DNA of 35,102 nt from an uncultured Lachnospiraceae bacterium (GCA_946537305.1 CAMNFR010000023.1:1-35102); one strand, 5' to 3'. Counted from the stretch's first letter, positions 23,188 to 31,936 are shown. The notes: a model not told the origin generated them from the letters alone. Program-made: numbers and translations.

Positions 23188-25073
23188 TGAGTAAAGGTAT
23201 TTGCCGGCCCGGGGGGCTTGACCTGACCGACCGGCTTTTTTTATATGTACAAAGATACCGGCCGGAATGGAACGAATCGAAGATATTGCTGCTGGATGTG
23301 GGATGCGGAAACGGGGATAGTGTGCGGCATCTGCAAAAGGACCATCCCGCATGGGACGTGCGGGGAATCGACCCGTTGATTGAAGCACCTTCATGGAAGA
23401 CGGAGCCGCATGCAGAGGCAGGCAGAGAGACGTGCGGGCCAGTCTGCTCCGGCCGGCTGTGCCGGGGAGTTGCGGAAGAGATCCCGCTGCCGGATCAGTC
23501 TGTGGATATACTGCTTCTGGAATGTGTATTTGGGAAGCTGAAGGATCCGGAAGCGGCGTTAACGGAATTCCTGCGGGTCCTGAAGCCGGAAGGCCTCTTG
23601 CTGATCAGTGATCTGTACCGGCGGCCGCATCGTTCCGAAACGGCGATGCCGGACAGCGATTCCGGAAGATGGGAGAAAGCCCCGGAACCTCAAACTGCAG
23701 ATCACAGCCGCATGAAAATCGGAGCGCTGGAATCATCGAGGCATATCTACGAACGGCTGGAAAATACCGGGTTTCATGTCCTGGAGATGCAGGATGTTTC
23801 CCGCGTACTCGGGGATATGGTAGCGCAGGCAATCATGGACGGTATATGCCGGGAACTGGAGCAGGGCCTGGGACAAAGTCTGCAGGAACTGAAAAGGCTG
23901 CGGTGCGGGTATTATCTGTGCGCGGCGGAACGTTCCCGCGTGGGATCGCTGGTGCGCTTTGCAGCCGAAAACAGCCGGTTCTACGCGGCGCATTTAAAAA
24001 ATCTGCGCAGCCTCCCGTTCACGACAGCGGAGGATATCCGGCGGGAGCCTGAGGCTTTCTGGTGCGTACCGCCCAGGGAAATCTCCCGTATCATAACGCT
24101 GAAAAGCTCCGGCAGTACCGGCAGACCGAAGCGGATCGCCTTTACGGAAGCGGATCTGGCCCGGACGGCCTGGTTTTTCTCCTATGGGATTCGGTCGCTG
24201 GTGCGCCCCGGGGATCAGGTGATGGTCTTTATGCCGGGGCCGCAGCACGATACGGTGGGAGGACTACTGAAGGATGGCCTGGGACGTCTGCCGGCGGAAG
24301 TGACGGTGTACGGGTTTATAGAAGATGTGGACGATGCGGCTGGAGCCGCGGCCGGGATGGACAGCCTGATCGGCGTGCCGGCACAGATCCGGACGCTCGC
24401 GCGGACGCATCCGGAACTGCGTCCGCGAACGGTACTCCTCTCCGCGGATTATGTGCCGGAAAAGACCATCCGTCAGATAGAAGATCTGTGGAAATGTACC
24501 GTGTTCACCCACTGGGGGATGTCCGAGACCGGATACGGGGGCGGCGTTCAGTGTAAGGCAAGGGAAGCCTATCATATCCGGGACGACGAACTGATTTTGG
24601 AGATCATTGATCCGCGGACCGGTGAAGTCCTGCCCGACGGAGAAGAGGGCGAGCTGGTGCTCACCACGATCCGCCGACAGGCTATGCCGCTGATCCGCTA
24701 CCGCACCGGGGATCTGGCAAAACTGGTCACGGAGCCCTGCCCCTGCGGCTGCCTGAAACCCAGACTGGGCAAGGTGATGGGGCGTATCAGTGATGCGGTA
24801 TTTATCGGAAATGGCGTGGTGATCACCATGCCCAAGCTGGATGAGCTGCTGGGAGATATCCCGGGGCTGACAGATTTTTCAGCCTCCTGGAATGAAAAGG
24901 ACCGATGTTTGTCCATAACGTTTATGGGATCCGTGTCGGACAGCGAGGCTGTTAGGCAAGAGATCCTGCGGCGTCTTGCGGACTGCCTGCAGGGCCGTGC
25001 AGAGATCAGTGCGCAGGAAGGAGATATCACACCATCCACAGGCACAAGAAAACGGCAGATACAAAAAATATAA
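23187..25073 (+). CDS. methyltransferase fused to AMP-dependent CoA-ligase-like domain
   Basis: One uninterrupted 628-residue chain. Residues 1-247 are a class I SAM methyltransferase: LLLDVGCGNG (motif I, 34-43), RGIDP (59-63), PLPDQSVDILLLECVF and FLRVLKPEGLLLISD. Residues about 248-628 are an adenylate-forming domain like phenylacetate-CoA ligase: SSGSTGRPK (307-315), HWGMSETGYGG (442-452), YRTGDL (505-510) and a CPCGC knuckle (518-522). I recall these as separate families in Desulfovibrio (DVU_1556 and DVU_1553). ATG 23187 overlaps the preceding stop; the upstream in-frame extension would run inside the previous gene. The combination suggests activation of a carboxylate together with a methyl transfer. 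The substrate is unknown. Confidence 0.85.
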   Translation: MSKGICRPGGLDLTDRLFLYVQRYRPEWNESKILLLDVGCGNGDSVRHLQKDHPAWDVRGIDPLIEAPSWKTEPHAEAGRETCGPVCSGRLCRGVAEEIPLPDQSVDILLLECVFGKLKDPEAALTEFLRVLKPEGLLLISDLYRRPHRSETAMPDSDSGRWEKAPEPQTADHSRMKIGALESSRHIYERLENTGFHVLEMQDVSRVLGDMVAQAIMDGICRELEQGLGQSLQELKRLRCGYYLCAAERSRVGSLVRFAAENSRFYAAHLKNLRSLPFTTAEDIRREPEAFWCVPPREISRIITLKSSGSTGRPKRIAFTEADLARTAWFFSYGIRSLVRPGDQVMVFMPGPQHDTVGGLLKDGLGRLPAEVTVYGFIEDVDDAAGAAAGMDSLIGVPAQIRTLARTHPELRPRTVLLSADYVPEKTIRQIEDLWKCTVFTHWGMSETGYGGGVQCKAREAYHIRDDELILEIIDPRTGEVLPDGEEGELVLTTIRRQAMPLIRYRTGDLAKLVTEPCPCGCLKPRLGKVMGRISDAVFIGNGVVITMPKLDELLGDIPGLTDFSASWNEKDRCLSITFMGSVSDSEAVRQEILRRLADCLQGRAEISAQEGDITPSTGTRKRQIQKI

Positions 25074-25178
25074 GGATGAAGCAGGTGCCATTTTCATTTC
25101 ATTGAATATGAATGTCTCCCCTTCGATGCTATCGAATGATTCCTTTGACCATGTGTTATACTTTTGAAAAAATAACGG

Positions 25179-25207
25179 TTGACATGGGAGAGGTTAGCGT
25201 TTATAGT
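25179..25207 (+). promoter_or_regulatory. modABC promoter
   Basis: TTGACA (25179-25184), a 17-base spacer and TATAGT (25202-25207). It is flanked by AATAAC (25171-25176) and GTTATT (25208-25213), an inverted pair that could be part of an operator. Confidence 0.72.
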
Positions 25208-25257
25208 GTTATTCGAGATGCGATTATTCGCGCAAAAGAATAACGAGGAGGAAGAGA

Positions 25258-26169
25258 ATGATGAAAAAGTGGATGTGTCTGGTATTGGCGGCAATGATGT
25301 CACTTTCCATGGCTGCATGTTCGGGCAATTCCGGCGCTGCGCAGCCGGCGGAGACAACAGCGGCAGCGGAAACGGAAGCGGCAGCGGAGACAACAGCGGC
25401 AGCGGAAACGGAAGCAGCAGCAGCGGAAACGACAGCGGCACCGGAAACGGAAGCGGAAGCGGAAGCGGCAGCGGAAGGCGAAGAGGTTACAATCGTCCTG
25501 GCTGCGGCGGCCAGCCTGAAATATGTCTTCGACGAGCAGCTGATTCCGATGTTCGAGGAGAAGTATCCGAACATTAAAGTGGAAGGGACCTATGACAGCT
25601 CGGGCAAGCTGCAGACACAGATCGAAGAAGGAGCGGACTGGGATCTGTTCTTTTCTGCCGGTCAGAAGCAAATGACCGCGCTGCAGGAGGCCGGTCTGAT
25701 GGTGGATGATACCGTCAAGGTTCAGGTGACCAATGAATTGGTCCTGATCGTACCTAAGGATTCAGAGCTTGGAATCGGGTCGGTCCAGGATATTCTGAAG
25801 GCCAACACGATTGCGATCGGTGATCCCGCTGACGTACCGGTGGGGCAGTACACTCAGAAGACACTGGAGGAACTGGGACTGTGGGAACAGATCCAGGAAA
25901 AAGAAATCTCCCTGGGCACCAATGTGACAGAGGTCTTAAGCTGGGTGGCAGCCGGCAGCGCGGACTGCGGCTTTACCTATCGCACGGATGCCATGCAGGA
26001 AGCGGACAATGTGGTTATTGTCGAGGGCCTGGCACCTGCCACCTATCCGGTCGGTGTGATCGCATCCTCTCAGAAACAGGATGCGGCAAAGACCTTTGAG
26101 GAATTCCTTGGTACCGAAGAGGCACTGGAGCAGTTTACCGCTTACGGCTTCACACTGCCGGAGGAGTAA
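25258..26169 (+). CDS. modA: molybdate ABC transporter, substrate-binding lipoprotein
   Basis: 303 residues. Signal peptide with lipobox MAAC (Cys21), an Ala/Glu/Thr linker at about 30-74 encoded by a tandem repeat, then a ModA domain: EVTIVLAAAASLKYVFDE, FFSAGQKQMTALQEAG (oxyanion-binding Ser region), LVLIVPKDS, AIGDPADVPVGQY and AGSADCGFTYRTDA. The domain binds molybdate or tungstate outside the membrane. The Ala/Ala/Ala/Ser strand and the GDPxxVPxG motif are the family marks. An AGGAGG-type site lies just before the ATG. ModB and ModC follow. The operon stands directly after the molybdenum enzyme's accessory genes and most likely feeds the cofactor. Confidence 0.93.
   Translation: MMKKWMCLVLAAMMSLSMAACSGNSGAAQPAETTAAAETEAAAETTAAAETEAAAAETTAAPETEAEAEAAAEGEEVTIVLAAAASLKYVFDEQLIPMFEEKYPNIKVEGTYDSSGKLQTQIEEGADWDLFFSAGQKQMTALQEAGLMVDDTVKVQVTNELVLIVPKDSELGIGSVQDILKANTIAIGDPADVPVGQYTQKTLEELGLWEQIQEKEISLGTNVTEVLSWVAAGSADCGFTYRTDAMQEADNVVIVEGLAPATYPVGVIASSQKQDAAKTFEEFLGTEEALEQFTAYGFTLPEE
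25351..25460 (+). repeat. tandem repeat encoding the ModA linker
   Basis: About three units of 36-39 bases starting at 25351, 25387 and 25426, all with a GAGACAACAGCGGCAGCGG-like core. The unit length is a multiple of three, so gain or loss of units changes the linker length without a frameshift. Confidence 0.6.
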
Positions 26170-26203
26170 ATAGATAAAGTAGTGAAACAAGGAGGCAGCG
26201 CCT

Positions 26204-26905
26204 ATGGAATGGGCACCCATCTGGGTCTCGGCGAAAACCGCCGTTGTCTCGGTGATCATAACATTTATTATTGGGACCCTGGTCGCCTATCTGGCAGTCA
26301 GGATGCGTTCGGAACGAGGGAAAGCTCTTCTGGATGGCATCCTGACGCTGCCCATGGTCCTTCCGCCGACGGTCGTCGGCTTTTTTCTGCTTCTGATTTT
26401 CGGGCAGAAACGCCCGGTCGGAATGTTCCTGAGTTCGATCGGAATCCGGATCGTGTTCAACTGGTGGGCGACCGTGATCGCAGCGTTTGTGATTTCCTTT
26501 CCGCTGATGTACCGCTCAGCCAGAGGCGCCTTTGAACAGGTGGATGAAAATCTGGTTCATGCGGCACGGACGCTGGGCCTGGGTGAGTGGGAGATATTCC
26601 GGAAGGTAGTCCTGCCGGAGGCAGCCCCCGGCGTTCTATCGGGCGGCGTGCTTGCCTTTGCGAGAGGCCTGGGAGAATTCGGCGCGACCGCGATGATCGC
26701 GGGGAATATTTCCGGAAAGACCCGAACGCTGCCGCTGGCGATTTATTCTGCGGTGGCAGGCGGCAATATGCAGGATGCCTACGGATATGTAGCCATACTG
26801 ATCGTGCTTTCCTTCCTGGTGATCCTGCTGATGAACTATTTCGGCAGCGGCGCCAGAAGGGAGAAGCGGGGAGGCAGACGGTCAGAGGGGAGGGAGGAGG
26901 CATGA
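26204..26905 (+). CDS. modB: molybdate ABC transporter, permease
   Basis: 233 residues with about five membrane segments. The cytoplasmic coupling helix carries the EAA-type motif AARTLGLGEWEIFRKVVLPEAAPGV in its usual place, preceded by LPMVLPPTVVGFFLL and followed by FARGLGEFGATAMIAGN, all typical for ModB. The C-terminus is a short Arg-rich tail. GGAGG lies upstream of the ATG, which is 34 bases after modA. The stop codon overlaps the modC start by ATGA (26902-26905), showing translational coupling. Confidence 0.95.
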   Translation: MEWAPIWVSAKTAVVSVIITFIIGTLVAYLAVRMRSERGKALLDGILTLPMVLPPTVVGFFLLLIFGQKRPVGMFLSSIGIRIVFNWWATVIAAFVISFPLMYRSARGAFEQVDENLVHAARTLGLGEWEIFRKVVLPEAAPGVLSGGVLAFARGLGEFGATAMIAGNISGKTRTLPLAIYSAVAGGNMQDAYGYVAILIVLSFLVILLMNYFGSGARREKRGGRRSEGREEA

Positions 26906-27972
26906 GCCTGAAGGTCGACATCCGAAAGACCGTGGGAAATTTTACGCTGGAGACGTCCTTTGAAACAGAAGGAGAGTGCCTGGGCATTCTTGGCGCCTCC
27001 GGCTGCGGAAAAAGCATGACACTAAAATGCATTGCCGGCATCCTGACGCCCGATAGCGGACGGATCGTTCTGAATGGCCGTACACTGTATGATTCTTCCC
27101 GCCGGATTAATCTGCCGCCGCAGCAGCGGCGGGTGGGATATCTGTTTCAGGATTACGCGCTCTTTCCGAAGATGACGGTGGCGGAGAATATTACGATCGG
27201 CATGCGGCAGAAGACCGCCGCGGAAAAAAGCACAATGCTGGAAGCGTTCGTGCATAAATTCCATCTGGAAAGCCTGGAGGGACGTCGTCCGTCCCAGCTT
27301 TCGGGCGGACAGAAGCAGCGGGTGGCGCTGGCTCGTATGCTGGCCGGCGAGCCGGATGCGCTTCTTTTTGACGAGCCCTTTTCCGCGCTGGATTCTTTTC
27401 TGAAGGAACAGCTGCAGTTTGAACTGGCCCATGTGCTGCAGGATTACGGCGGGGAGGCGCTGATGGTAACGCACAGCCGTGATGAGGTATATCGATTCTG
27501 CGGGTCGGTCGTGATCCTGGAGGATGGCCGGCAGGTGGATGGCGGCGATACAAAGGAGCTGTTCCGCAACCCGCGTACTCTTACGACCGCCAGGCTTTCC
27601 GGCTGCAAAAACTTCTCCCGCGCGGAGCGGCGCGGCGAATATCTGCTGTTCGCGGCCGACTGGAACATAGAACTGACAACAGCGATTCCGGTGCCGGAAA
27701 ATGTCGGCTGGGTGGGCATCCGCGCCCATGATTTTGTTCCGGTCAGCGGGGAAGACGTGCCGGCTGTCAATCTTTTTACGGCGGTCCCGGCGGATATTTC
27801 GGAGGATCCCTTTGAGGTATCGGTGCGCATGGGCGTAAACGGCAACGACCCGTCGCGCTATGAAAATCTGGTCTGGTGGAAGACAGAGCGGTCTGCATGG
27901 GAAAATCTGTACCACAGAAGGTATCCGGAACTCTTTGCGGTACGACCTGAAAAAGTGATGCCGCTGGCCTGA
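26902..27972 (+). CDS. modC: molybdate ABC transporter, ATP-binding protein
   Basis: 356 residues. Walker A GASGCGKSM, Q-loop LFQDYALFPKMTVAEN, ABC signature LSGGQKQRVALARML, Walker B ALLFDEPFSALD and the switch His in MVTHSRDE are all present. The C-terminal hundred residues (from about VGIRAHDF) have the accessory regulatory region seen in ModC/CysA-type subunits, though shorter and divergent from the usual TOBE pair. The protein energises molybdate uptake through ModB. The start at 26902 follows from the ATGA overlap and AGGGAGGAGG just before it. No strong terminator follows; only a TGCTTT/AAAGCA hairpin at 28003-28018 without a U-run. Confidence 0.95.
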   Translation: MSLKVDIRKTVGNFTLETSFETEGECLGILGASGCGKSMTLKCIAGILTPDSGRIVLNGRTLYDSSRRINLPPQQRRVGYLFQDYALFPKMTVAENITIGMRQKTAAEKSTMLEAFVHKFHLESLEGRRPSQLSGGQKQRVALARMLAGEPDALLFDEPFSALDSFLKEQLQFELAHVLQDYGGEALMVTHSRDEVYRFCGSVVILEDGRQVDGGDTKELFRNPRTLTTARLSGCKNFSRAERRGEYLLFAADWNIELTTAIPVPENVGWVGIRAHDFVPVSGEDVPAVNLFTAVPADISEDPFEVSVRMGVNGNDPSRYENLVWWKTERSAWENLYHRRYPELFAVRPEKVMPLA

Positions 27973-28020
27973 ACTTTTGCTCGGAAATGAGATTAATAAT
28001 ACTGCTTTAGTGAAAGCATC

Positions 28021-28049
28021 TGTACACGCGTAAGGGGATATGTTATAGT
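28021..28049 (+). promoter_or_regulatory. promoter of the isochorismatase-family gene
   Basis: TGTACA (28021-28026), a 17-base spacer and TATAGT (28044-28049), 68 bases before the start codon. Confidence 0.55.
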
Positions 28050-28116
28050 GGTCCTATAAAAATATCAGCCGCGGAACAGGTGCTTTTCGTATGGCCGGAA
28101 ACAGGAGACGGATGTT

Positions 28117-28644
28117 ATGAGAAAAATACTGATCGTAATTGACATGCAGAATGACTTTATAGATGCGGCCCTGGGGACGCCGGAGGCAGTCGCCATCGTA
28201 GAAGCGGTAAAGGAGAAGATCCGCGCGTATCCTCCGGGTGATGTGATCGCCACCATGGATACCCACCATGAAAATTATATGCAGACGCAGGAGGGAAAAT
28301 ATCTTCCGGTCCCGCACTGCATCCGCGGCACAGACGGATGGCAGATCCGCCCGGACATCGCAGCCCTTCTGGAAGGCGCGGCGATCTACGAGAAGCCGAC
28401 CTTCGGCAGTACCGCGCTGGCATCCGACCTGAAGGCCATCTCAGAAAAAGAAGAGATCGAGCTGGAGCTGATCGGCCTGTGCACGGATATCTGCGTGGTC
28501 TCGAATGCGCTTCTTCTGAAAGCCTCCATGCCGGAGGTGAAGATTTCGGTGGATGCGTCCTGCTGCGCCGGCGTTACGCCGGAAAAGCACCTGGCTGCGC
28601 TGGAGACCATGCGTTCCTGCCAGATCCAGGTCCTGAATGACTGA
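28117..28644 (+). CDS. cysteine hydrolase, nicotinamidase-like (isochorismatase family)
   Basis: 175 residues. The catalytic triad of the family is complete: Asp9 (VIDMQNDF), Lys93 (YEKPTFGS) and Cys126 (GLCTDICV). Asp48 and His50 (MDTHHENY) match the metal-site residues of nicotinamidases, and PVPHCIRGTDGW fits the segment that carries the third metal ligand. Nicotinamidase turns nicotinamide into nicotinate for NAD salvage; this is the best guess, but related cysteine hydrolases act on other amides. The gene stands alone with its own promoter, between modC and an unrelated regulator. Confidence 0.85.
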   Translation: MRKILIVIDMQNDFIDAALGTPEAVAIVEAVKEKIRAYPPGDVIATMDTHHENYMQTQEGKYLPVPHCIRGTDGWQIRPDIAALLEGAAIYEKPTFGSTALASDLKAISEKEEIELELIGLCTDICVVSNALLLKASMPEVKISVDASCCAGVTPEKHLAALETMRSCQIQVLND

Positions 28645-28741
28645 ATGGGATCAGAAAGCAAATAATAGTAGAAAGTAAACAACAGCACAACAGAAGAGTG
28701 GGGAGAACAGATAAAAGCTTTATCGTACGGAGGGAATAATA

Positions 28742-29242
28742 ATGTCAAAGAAATTAGGAACCAAGATCAGAGAAGCCCGTAATGGCGCCGGACTTACACA
28801 GGAGCAGCTGGCACGGAAGATCCGTTCTCTGTCGGCGTCGGATATCAGCAAGATCGAGCGGGGCGAAAAGGAGCCCACGCAGGAGCAGATCAAGCAGATC
28901 GCCAAGGCGACGGGCGTCACCCAGAAATCTCTTCTGGATCTGGCGAAGAAGACCTCTTCGACCAGCAGCTCCGGGAAGACATCCACGGCGGCAAAATCCG
29001 CCATGCAGGTGACCACCACGGAGCGCCGTCTGGTAGAGCTCTACCGCGCGGCAGACAGCAAATCCAAGCAGGCCGCCATGAAGGTCCTGCGGGGGACGAC
29101 CACCACCACGGACGCCGCCATCGGCGAACTTTTCGGCTCCGCCGTGGAAATGATCCTCGGCAAGAACGACAGCCGGAGCCTGGACGCAGCGGAGGATGAA
29201 ACAGCAGCGGACCTTGAACTCGCCGAAAACTCCGAAGAATAA
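28742..29242 (+). CDS. XRE-family DNA-binding regulator
   Basis: 166 residues. A Cro/cI-type helix-turn-helix lies at about 6-62 (LGTKIREARNGAGLTQEQLA, then SDISKIERGEKEPTQEQIKQIA). It is followed by a Ser/Thr-rich linker (about 70-85), a short helical segment (RRLVELYRAADSKSKQAAMKVLRG) and an acidic tail. No sensor domain is recognised. ACGGAGGG before the ATG is the ribosome site. The adjacent genes give no clear target. It ends 58 bases from the convergent LysR gene, with no strong terminator seen between. Confidence 0.85.
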   Translation: MSKKLGTKIREARNGAGLTQEQLARKIRSLSASDISKIERGEKEPTQEQIKQIAKATGVTQKSLLDLAKKTSSTSSSGKTSTAAKSAMQVTTTERRLVELYRAADSKSKQAAMKVLRGTTTTTDAAIGELFGSAVEMILGKNDSRSLDAAEDETAADLELAENSEE

Positions 29243-29300
29243 TAGTGGATCTGGGGCCTTTGCGTGGACCGGGGGACGGTGGCGTGGCCCGCATGAGCCC

Positions 29301-30233
29301 TTATATGGTGGGGAGCAGTTCTCCGAAGGCCCTGGCTGCATGGGAGAGATACCGGCGCTCGGATGTCATCAGATAAAAGAGACGCGTGGTATGCGCGGAA
29401 CGGATGCGGAAAAAGGAAACCTTCGCTTCGTACGGCGGCACCAGCCGATCCGCGATAAAGGAAGCGCCCATACCGGCCTCGGTAAGATGCCAGATGGTCG
29501 CCAGCTGACCGGTCATCAGCCGGATTTCCGGGGAGATGCCTGCTTCCCGGAACATGGCCGTGCTGCGGCGGTGCAAATCGTTGCCGGGGGTCATCAGAAG
29601 AAAGGGCAGATCCCGGAAGTCTGTTAAAGATACTTCCGGACAATCTGCTTCCAGATGCCGTCCGCGCCGGATCTGTTCCGGAGAGAGTGCAGCATACGAG
29701 AGTGCAGCCGGAAGAACCTTCGATGTGGGAACTGCCAGCAGCAGGTGATCCCGGAAGCAAGGAGATCTGCGGAAGGCATCGTGCTCCGTCTCTTCACAGC
29801 TGAATGTCAGATCGATGTCATCTGTTTCCAGCATGCGAAGCAGGGAAACGGCGTCCGCTTCCGTGATCTGCAGCCGGATGTCGGGATATTTCTCCGAGAA
29901 GGCTGTCAGCACGGGCGGTAGGATATGCGCGATCAGATAGTGCGATCCTCCGATGCGCAGCTCACCGGTCTTGCATCCGGCAATATCTCCGAGCTGACGG
30001 GAAAGTTCCTGCTCCAGACTCTGTATTTCCCGGTATTTTTGAATATAGACTTCACCGGCCGCTGTCAGTGACAGCGGTCTTTTTGTGCGGTCGAACAGCG
30101 GCATGCCGATCTTTTCTTCCGCTTTGGCCACGGCAATGCTCAGCGCGGGCTGTGTTAAATACAGCTCTTTGGCGGCGGCGGAAAAGCTTCCGGCCCGGTA
30201 GATCGTATAGATATATCTCATTTCCGCATCCAT
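29301..30233 (-). CDS. LysR-family transcriptional regulator
   Basis: 310 residues. The winged helix-turn-helix occupies about 1-60 (IYRAGSFSAAAKELYLTQPALSIAVAKAEEKIG, with the usual LF-R at 45-49). The periplasmic-binding-protein-like effector domain runs from about 90 (LRIGGSHYLIAHILPPVL) to 300. It is transcribed divergently from the UxaA-family gene, the common LysR layout in which the regulator activates its neighbour in response to a substrate or intermediate. AAGGAGG lies just before its start codon. The effector is unknown; a sugar acid or hydroxy acid is likely from the neighbour. Confidence 0.92.
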   Translation of the reverse strand: MDAEMRYIYTIYRAGSFSAAAKELYLTQPALSIAVAKAEEKIGMPLFDRTKRPLSLTAAGEVYIQKYREIQSLEQELSRQLGDIAGCKTGELRIGGSHYLIAHILPPVLTAFSEKYPDIRLQITEADAVSLLRMLETDDIDLTFSCEETEHDAFRRSPCFRDHLLLAVPTSKVLPAALSYAALSPEQIRRGRHLEADCPEVSLTDFRDLPFLLMTPGNDLHRRSTAMFREAGISPEIRLMTGQLATIWHLTEAGMGASFIADRLVPPYEAKVSFFRIRSAHTTRLFYLMTSERRYLSHAARAFGELLPTI

Positions 30234-30270
30234 AAGGTCCTCCTTGTCAGATTCAAGAATCGCTCATAAT

Positions 30271-30285
30271 ATAAACACAATTTAT
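30271..30285. promoter_or_regulatory. candidate LysR binding site
   Basis: ATAAACACAATTTAT, an interrupted palindrome of LysR type (5-base arms, 5-base centre), in the intergenic space between the divergent LysR and UxaA genes. Confidence 0.4.
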
Positions 30286-30331
30286 AGACGAATAAATATT
30301 ATAAAATTGATTATAACATGGTATCGTGGTA

Positions 30332-30360
30332 TTGTAAATATCAGAGAAGATTCCTATAAT
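30332..30360 (+). promoter_or_regulatory. promoter of the UxaA-hydrolase operon
   Basis: TTGTAA (30332-30337), a 17-base spacer and a perfect TATAAT (30355-30360). The -35 is imperfect, as is usual for activator-dependent promoters. Confidence 0.6.
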
Positions 30361-30411
30361 TTTACGATTTATCTACAGTTTTGTATTATTACATGATCAG
30401 GAGGAGCACCA

Positions 30412-31920
30412 ATGATCAATGCGCTGATGATGGATGTGACGGATAATGTTGTGACCTGCGTAACAGAGGTAAAAGCGGGAGAAGAGATCGTTTTTAAGAA
30501 AGGCGATGAGCAATGCAGCGTGATCGCCCGGGATGACATTCCCTATTGCCACAAGGCGGCGATCAAGGATCTTTCCAAAAGGGACGCCGTCATCAAGTAC
30601 GGAGAGAGCCTGGGCGAGCTGTCAGAGGATGTAGCGGTGGGCGGATGGATCGCCGACCATAACCTGTTCAGCGTTCCCAGGGATTATGATGCCGAGCTGG
30701 CGGATGATTCCTTTGTGATGAGCGCCAGACAGTCTGCCGGAGCACCGGATCTGAAGGGATTTTCCTTCCTGGGATACCGCCGCGCTGAGGGGCGCCCCGG
30801 CATCCGCAATCATGTGCTGATCCTGCCGACCTGTGCCTGCGGCAGCGAGACCTGCCGGATCGTAGCCTCCCAGGTCAGAGGGGCTGTGAATATTATTTTT
30901 AACACCGGATGTTCCGATGTGGCAGCCAACACCGCCATGAGCCAGAAGGTGCTCACGGGCTTTGCCTGCAATCCGAATGTGTACGGCGTGGTCATCATCG
31001 GCCTGGGCTGTGAGACAGTGCCCCACAAAAAGCTGAAAGAAAAGATCGAAAAAATGACCACCAAGCCGGTGGTATCCTTTGGAATTCAGGATGAGGGCGG
31101 TACGCTGAAGACCATTGAAAAGGCCGTGCGGGCCGCGCGGGAGATGGCAGCGGAAGCAGCCATGCAGCCGAAGGAGCTCTTTGATGTCTCTGAATTTTTC
31201 ATGGGTATTGAGTGCGGCGGATCGGATGCGACATCCGGCATCGCGGCCAACCCCGCTGTCGGAGAACTGAGCGATATCCTGGTGGATATGGGCGCCACCT
31301 CCATGATGAGCGAATCCATCGAGTGGATCGGCGGGGAGCATGTGCTGGCTTCACGTGCGGCCGACGCAAAGATCCACAACGAGATCATCGAAGTCTGCCG
31401 TGCCTATGAAAAGCATCTGGAAGCGGCCGGTCAGGACTGCCGCGCGGGACAGCCGACGCCCGGCAATAAGGCAGGCGGCCTGTCCACACTGGATGAGAAG
31501 AGCCTGGGATGCATCCGCAAGGGCGGCACCCGGCCCATCGTGGAAGTCCTGGAGCAGGGCGTCCGGCCCACAAAGCATGGCGCAGTGGTCATGGATACCG
31601 CAGGCTATGATATTTCCTCTGTTACCTCCATGGTGGCGGCAGGTTGTCAGGCGGTGATCTTTACCACGGGCCGCGGAACGCCTACCGGAAATGCCATCGT
31701 GCCGGTACTGAAGGTGACGGCCAACGGCCGGACATTCCGGAATATGGAAGATAACATGGATGTCGACCTGAGCCCCATCGTGCGGGGTGAAAAGACCATC
31801 CCCGAGATGGGACGGGAACTCGTTGACACCATGCGGGATATCTGCAACGGAAAACTGACCAAGGCAGAAGCCTATGGTTTCTCTGACATCGCGGTGGATC
31901 ATGTCTGCCGGTACGTATAA
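30412..31920 (+). CDS. UxaA-family dehydratase (altronate/galactarate type), SAF plus catalytic domain
   Basis: 502 residues. The N-terminal hundred residues form a SAF-type domain (VKAGEEIVFKKGDE, HKAAIKDLSKRDAVIKYG), fused to a UxaA catalytic domain with GYRRAEGRPGIRNHVLILPTC, NTGCSD, GLGCETV, ECGGSDATSGIAANPAVG and FTTGRGTPTGNAIVPV. Family members are Fe-dependent lyases that remove water from sugar acids (altronate, galactarate) or sulfite from sulfolactate. AGGAGGAG before the ATG is the ribosome site. The gene is divergent from a LysR gene and is followed after 16 bases by an alpha/beta hydrolase gene. The exact substrate cannot be read from the sequence. Confidence 0.87.
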   Translation: MINALMMDVTDNVVTCVTEVKAGEEIVFKKGDEQCSVIARDDIPYCHKAAIKDLSKRDAVIKYGESLGELSEDVAVGGWIADHNLFSVPRDYDAELADDSFVMSARQSAGAPDLKGFSFLGYRRAEGRPGIRNHVLILPTCACGSETCRIVASQVRGAVNIIFNTGCSDVAANTAMSQKVLTGFACNPNVYGVVIIGLGCETVPHKKLKEKIEKMTTKPVVSFGIQDEGGTLKTIEKAVRAAREMAAEAAMQPKELFDVSEFFMGIECGGSDATSGIAANPAVGELSDILVDMGATSMMSESIEWIGGEHVLASRAADAKIHNEIIEVCRAYEKHLEAAGQDCRAGQPTPGNKAGGLSTLDEKSLGCIRKGGTRPIVEVLEQGVRPTKHGAVVMDTAGYDISSVTSMVAAGCQAVIFTTGRGTPTGNAIVPVLKVTANGRTFRNMEDNMDVDLSPIVRGEKTIPEMGRELVDTMRDICNGKLTKAEAYGFSDIAVDHVCRYV

Positions 31921-31936
31921 TTAGGAGGAAAGAACG

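Noticed and set aside
25345-25475. CRISPR-like short repeats
   Set aside because: The repeats are contiguous, without spacers, and encode a protein linker.
25179-25577. Frame encoding a Gly/Ser/Asn-rich protein over the ModA linker
   Set aside because: An out-of-frame reading of the linker repeat; it starts in the promoter and ends inside modA.
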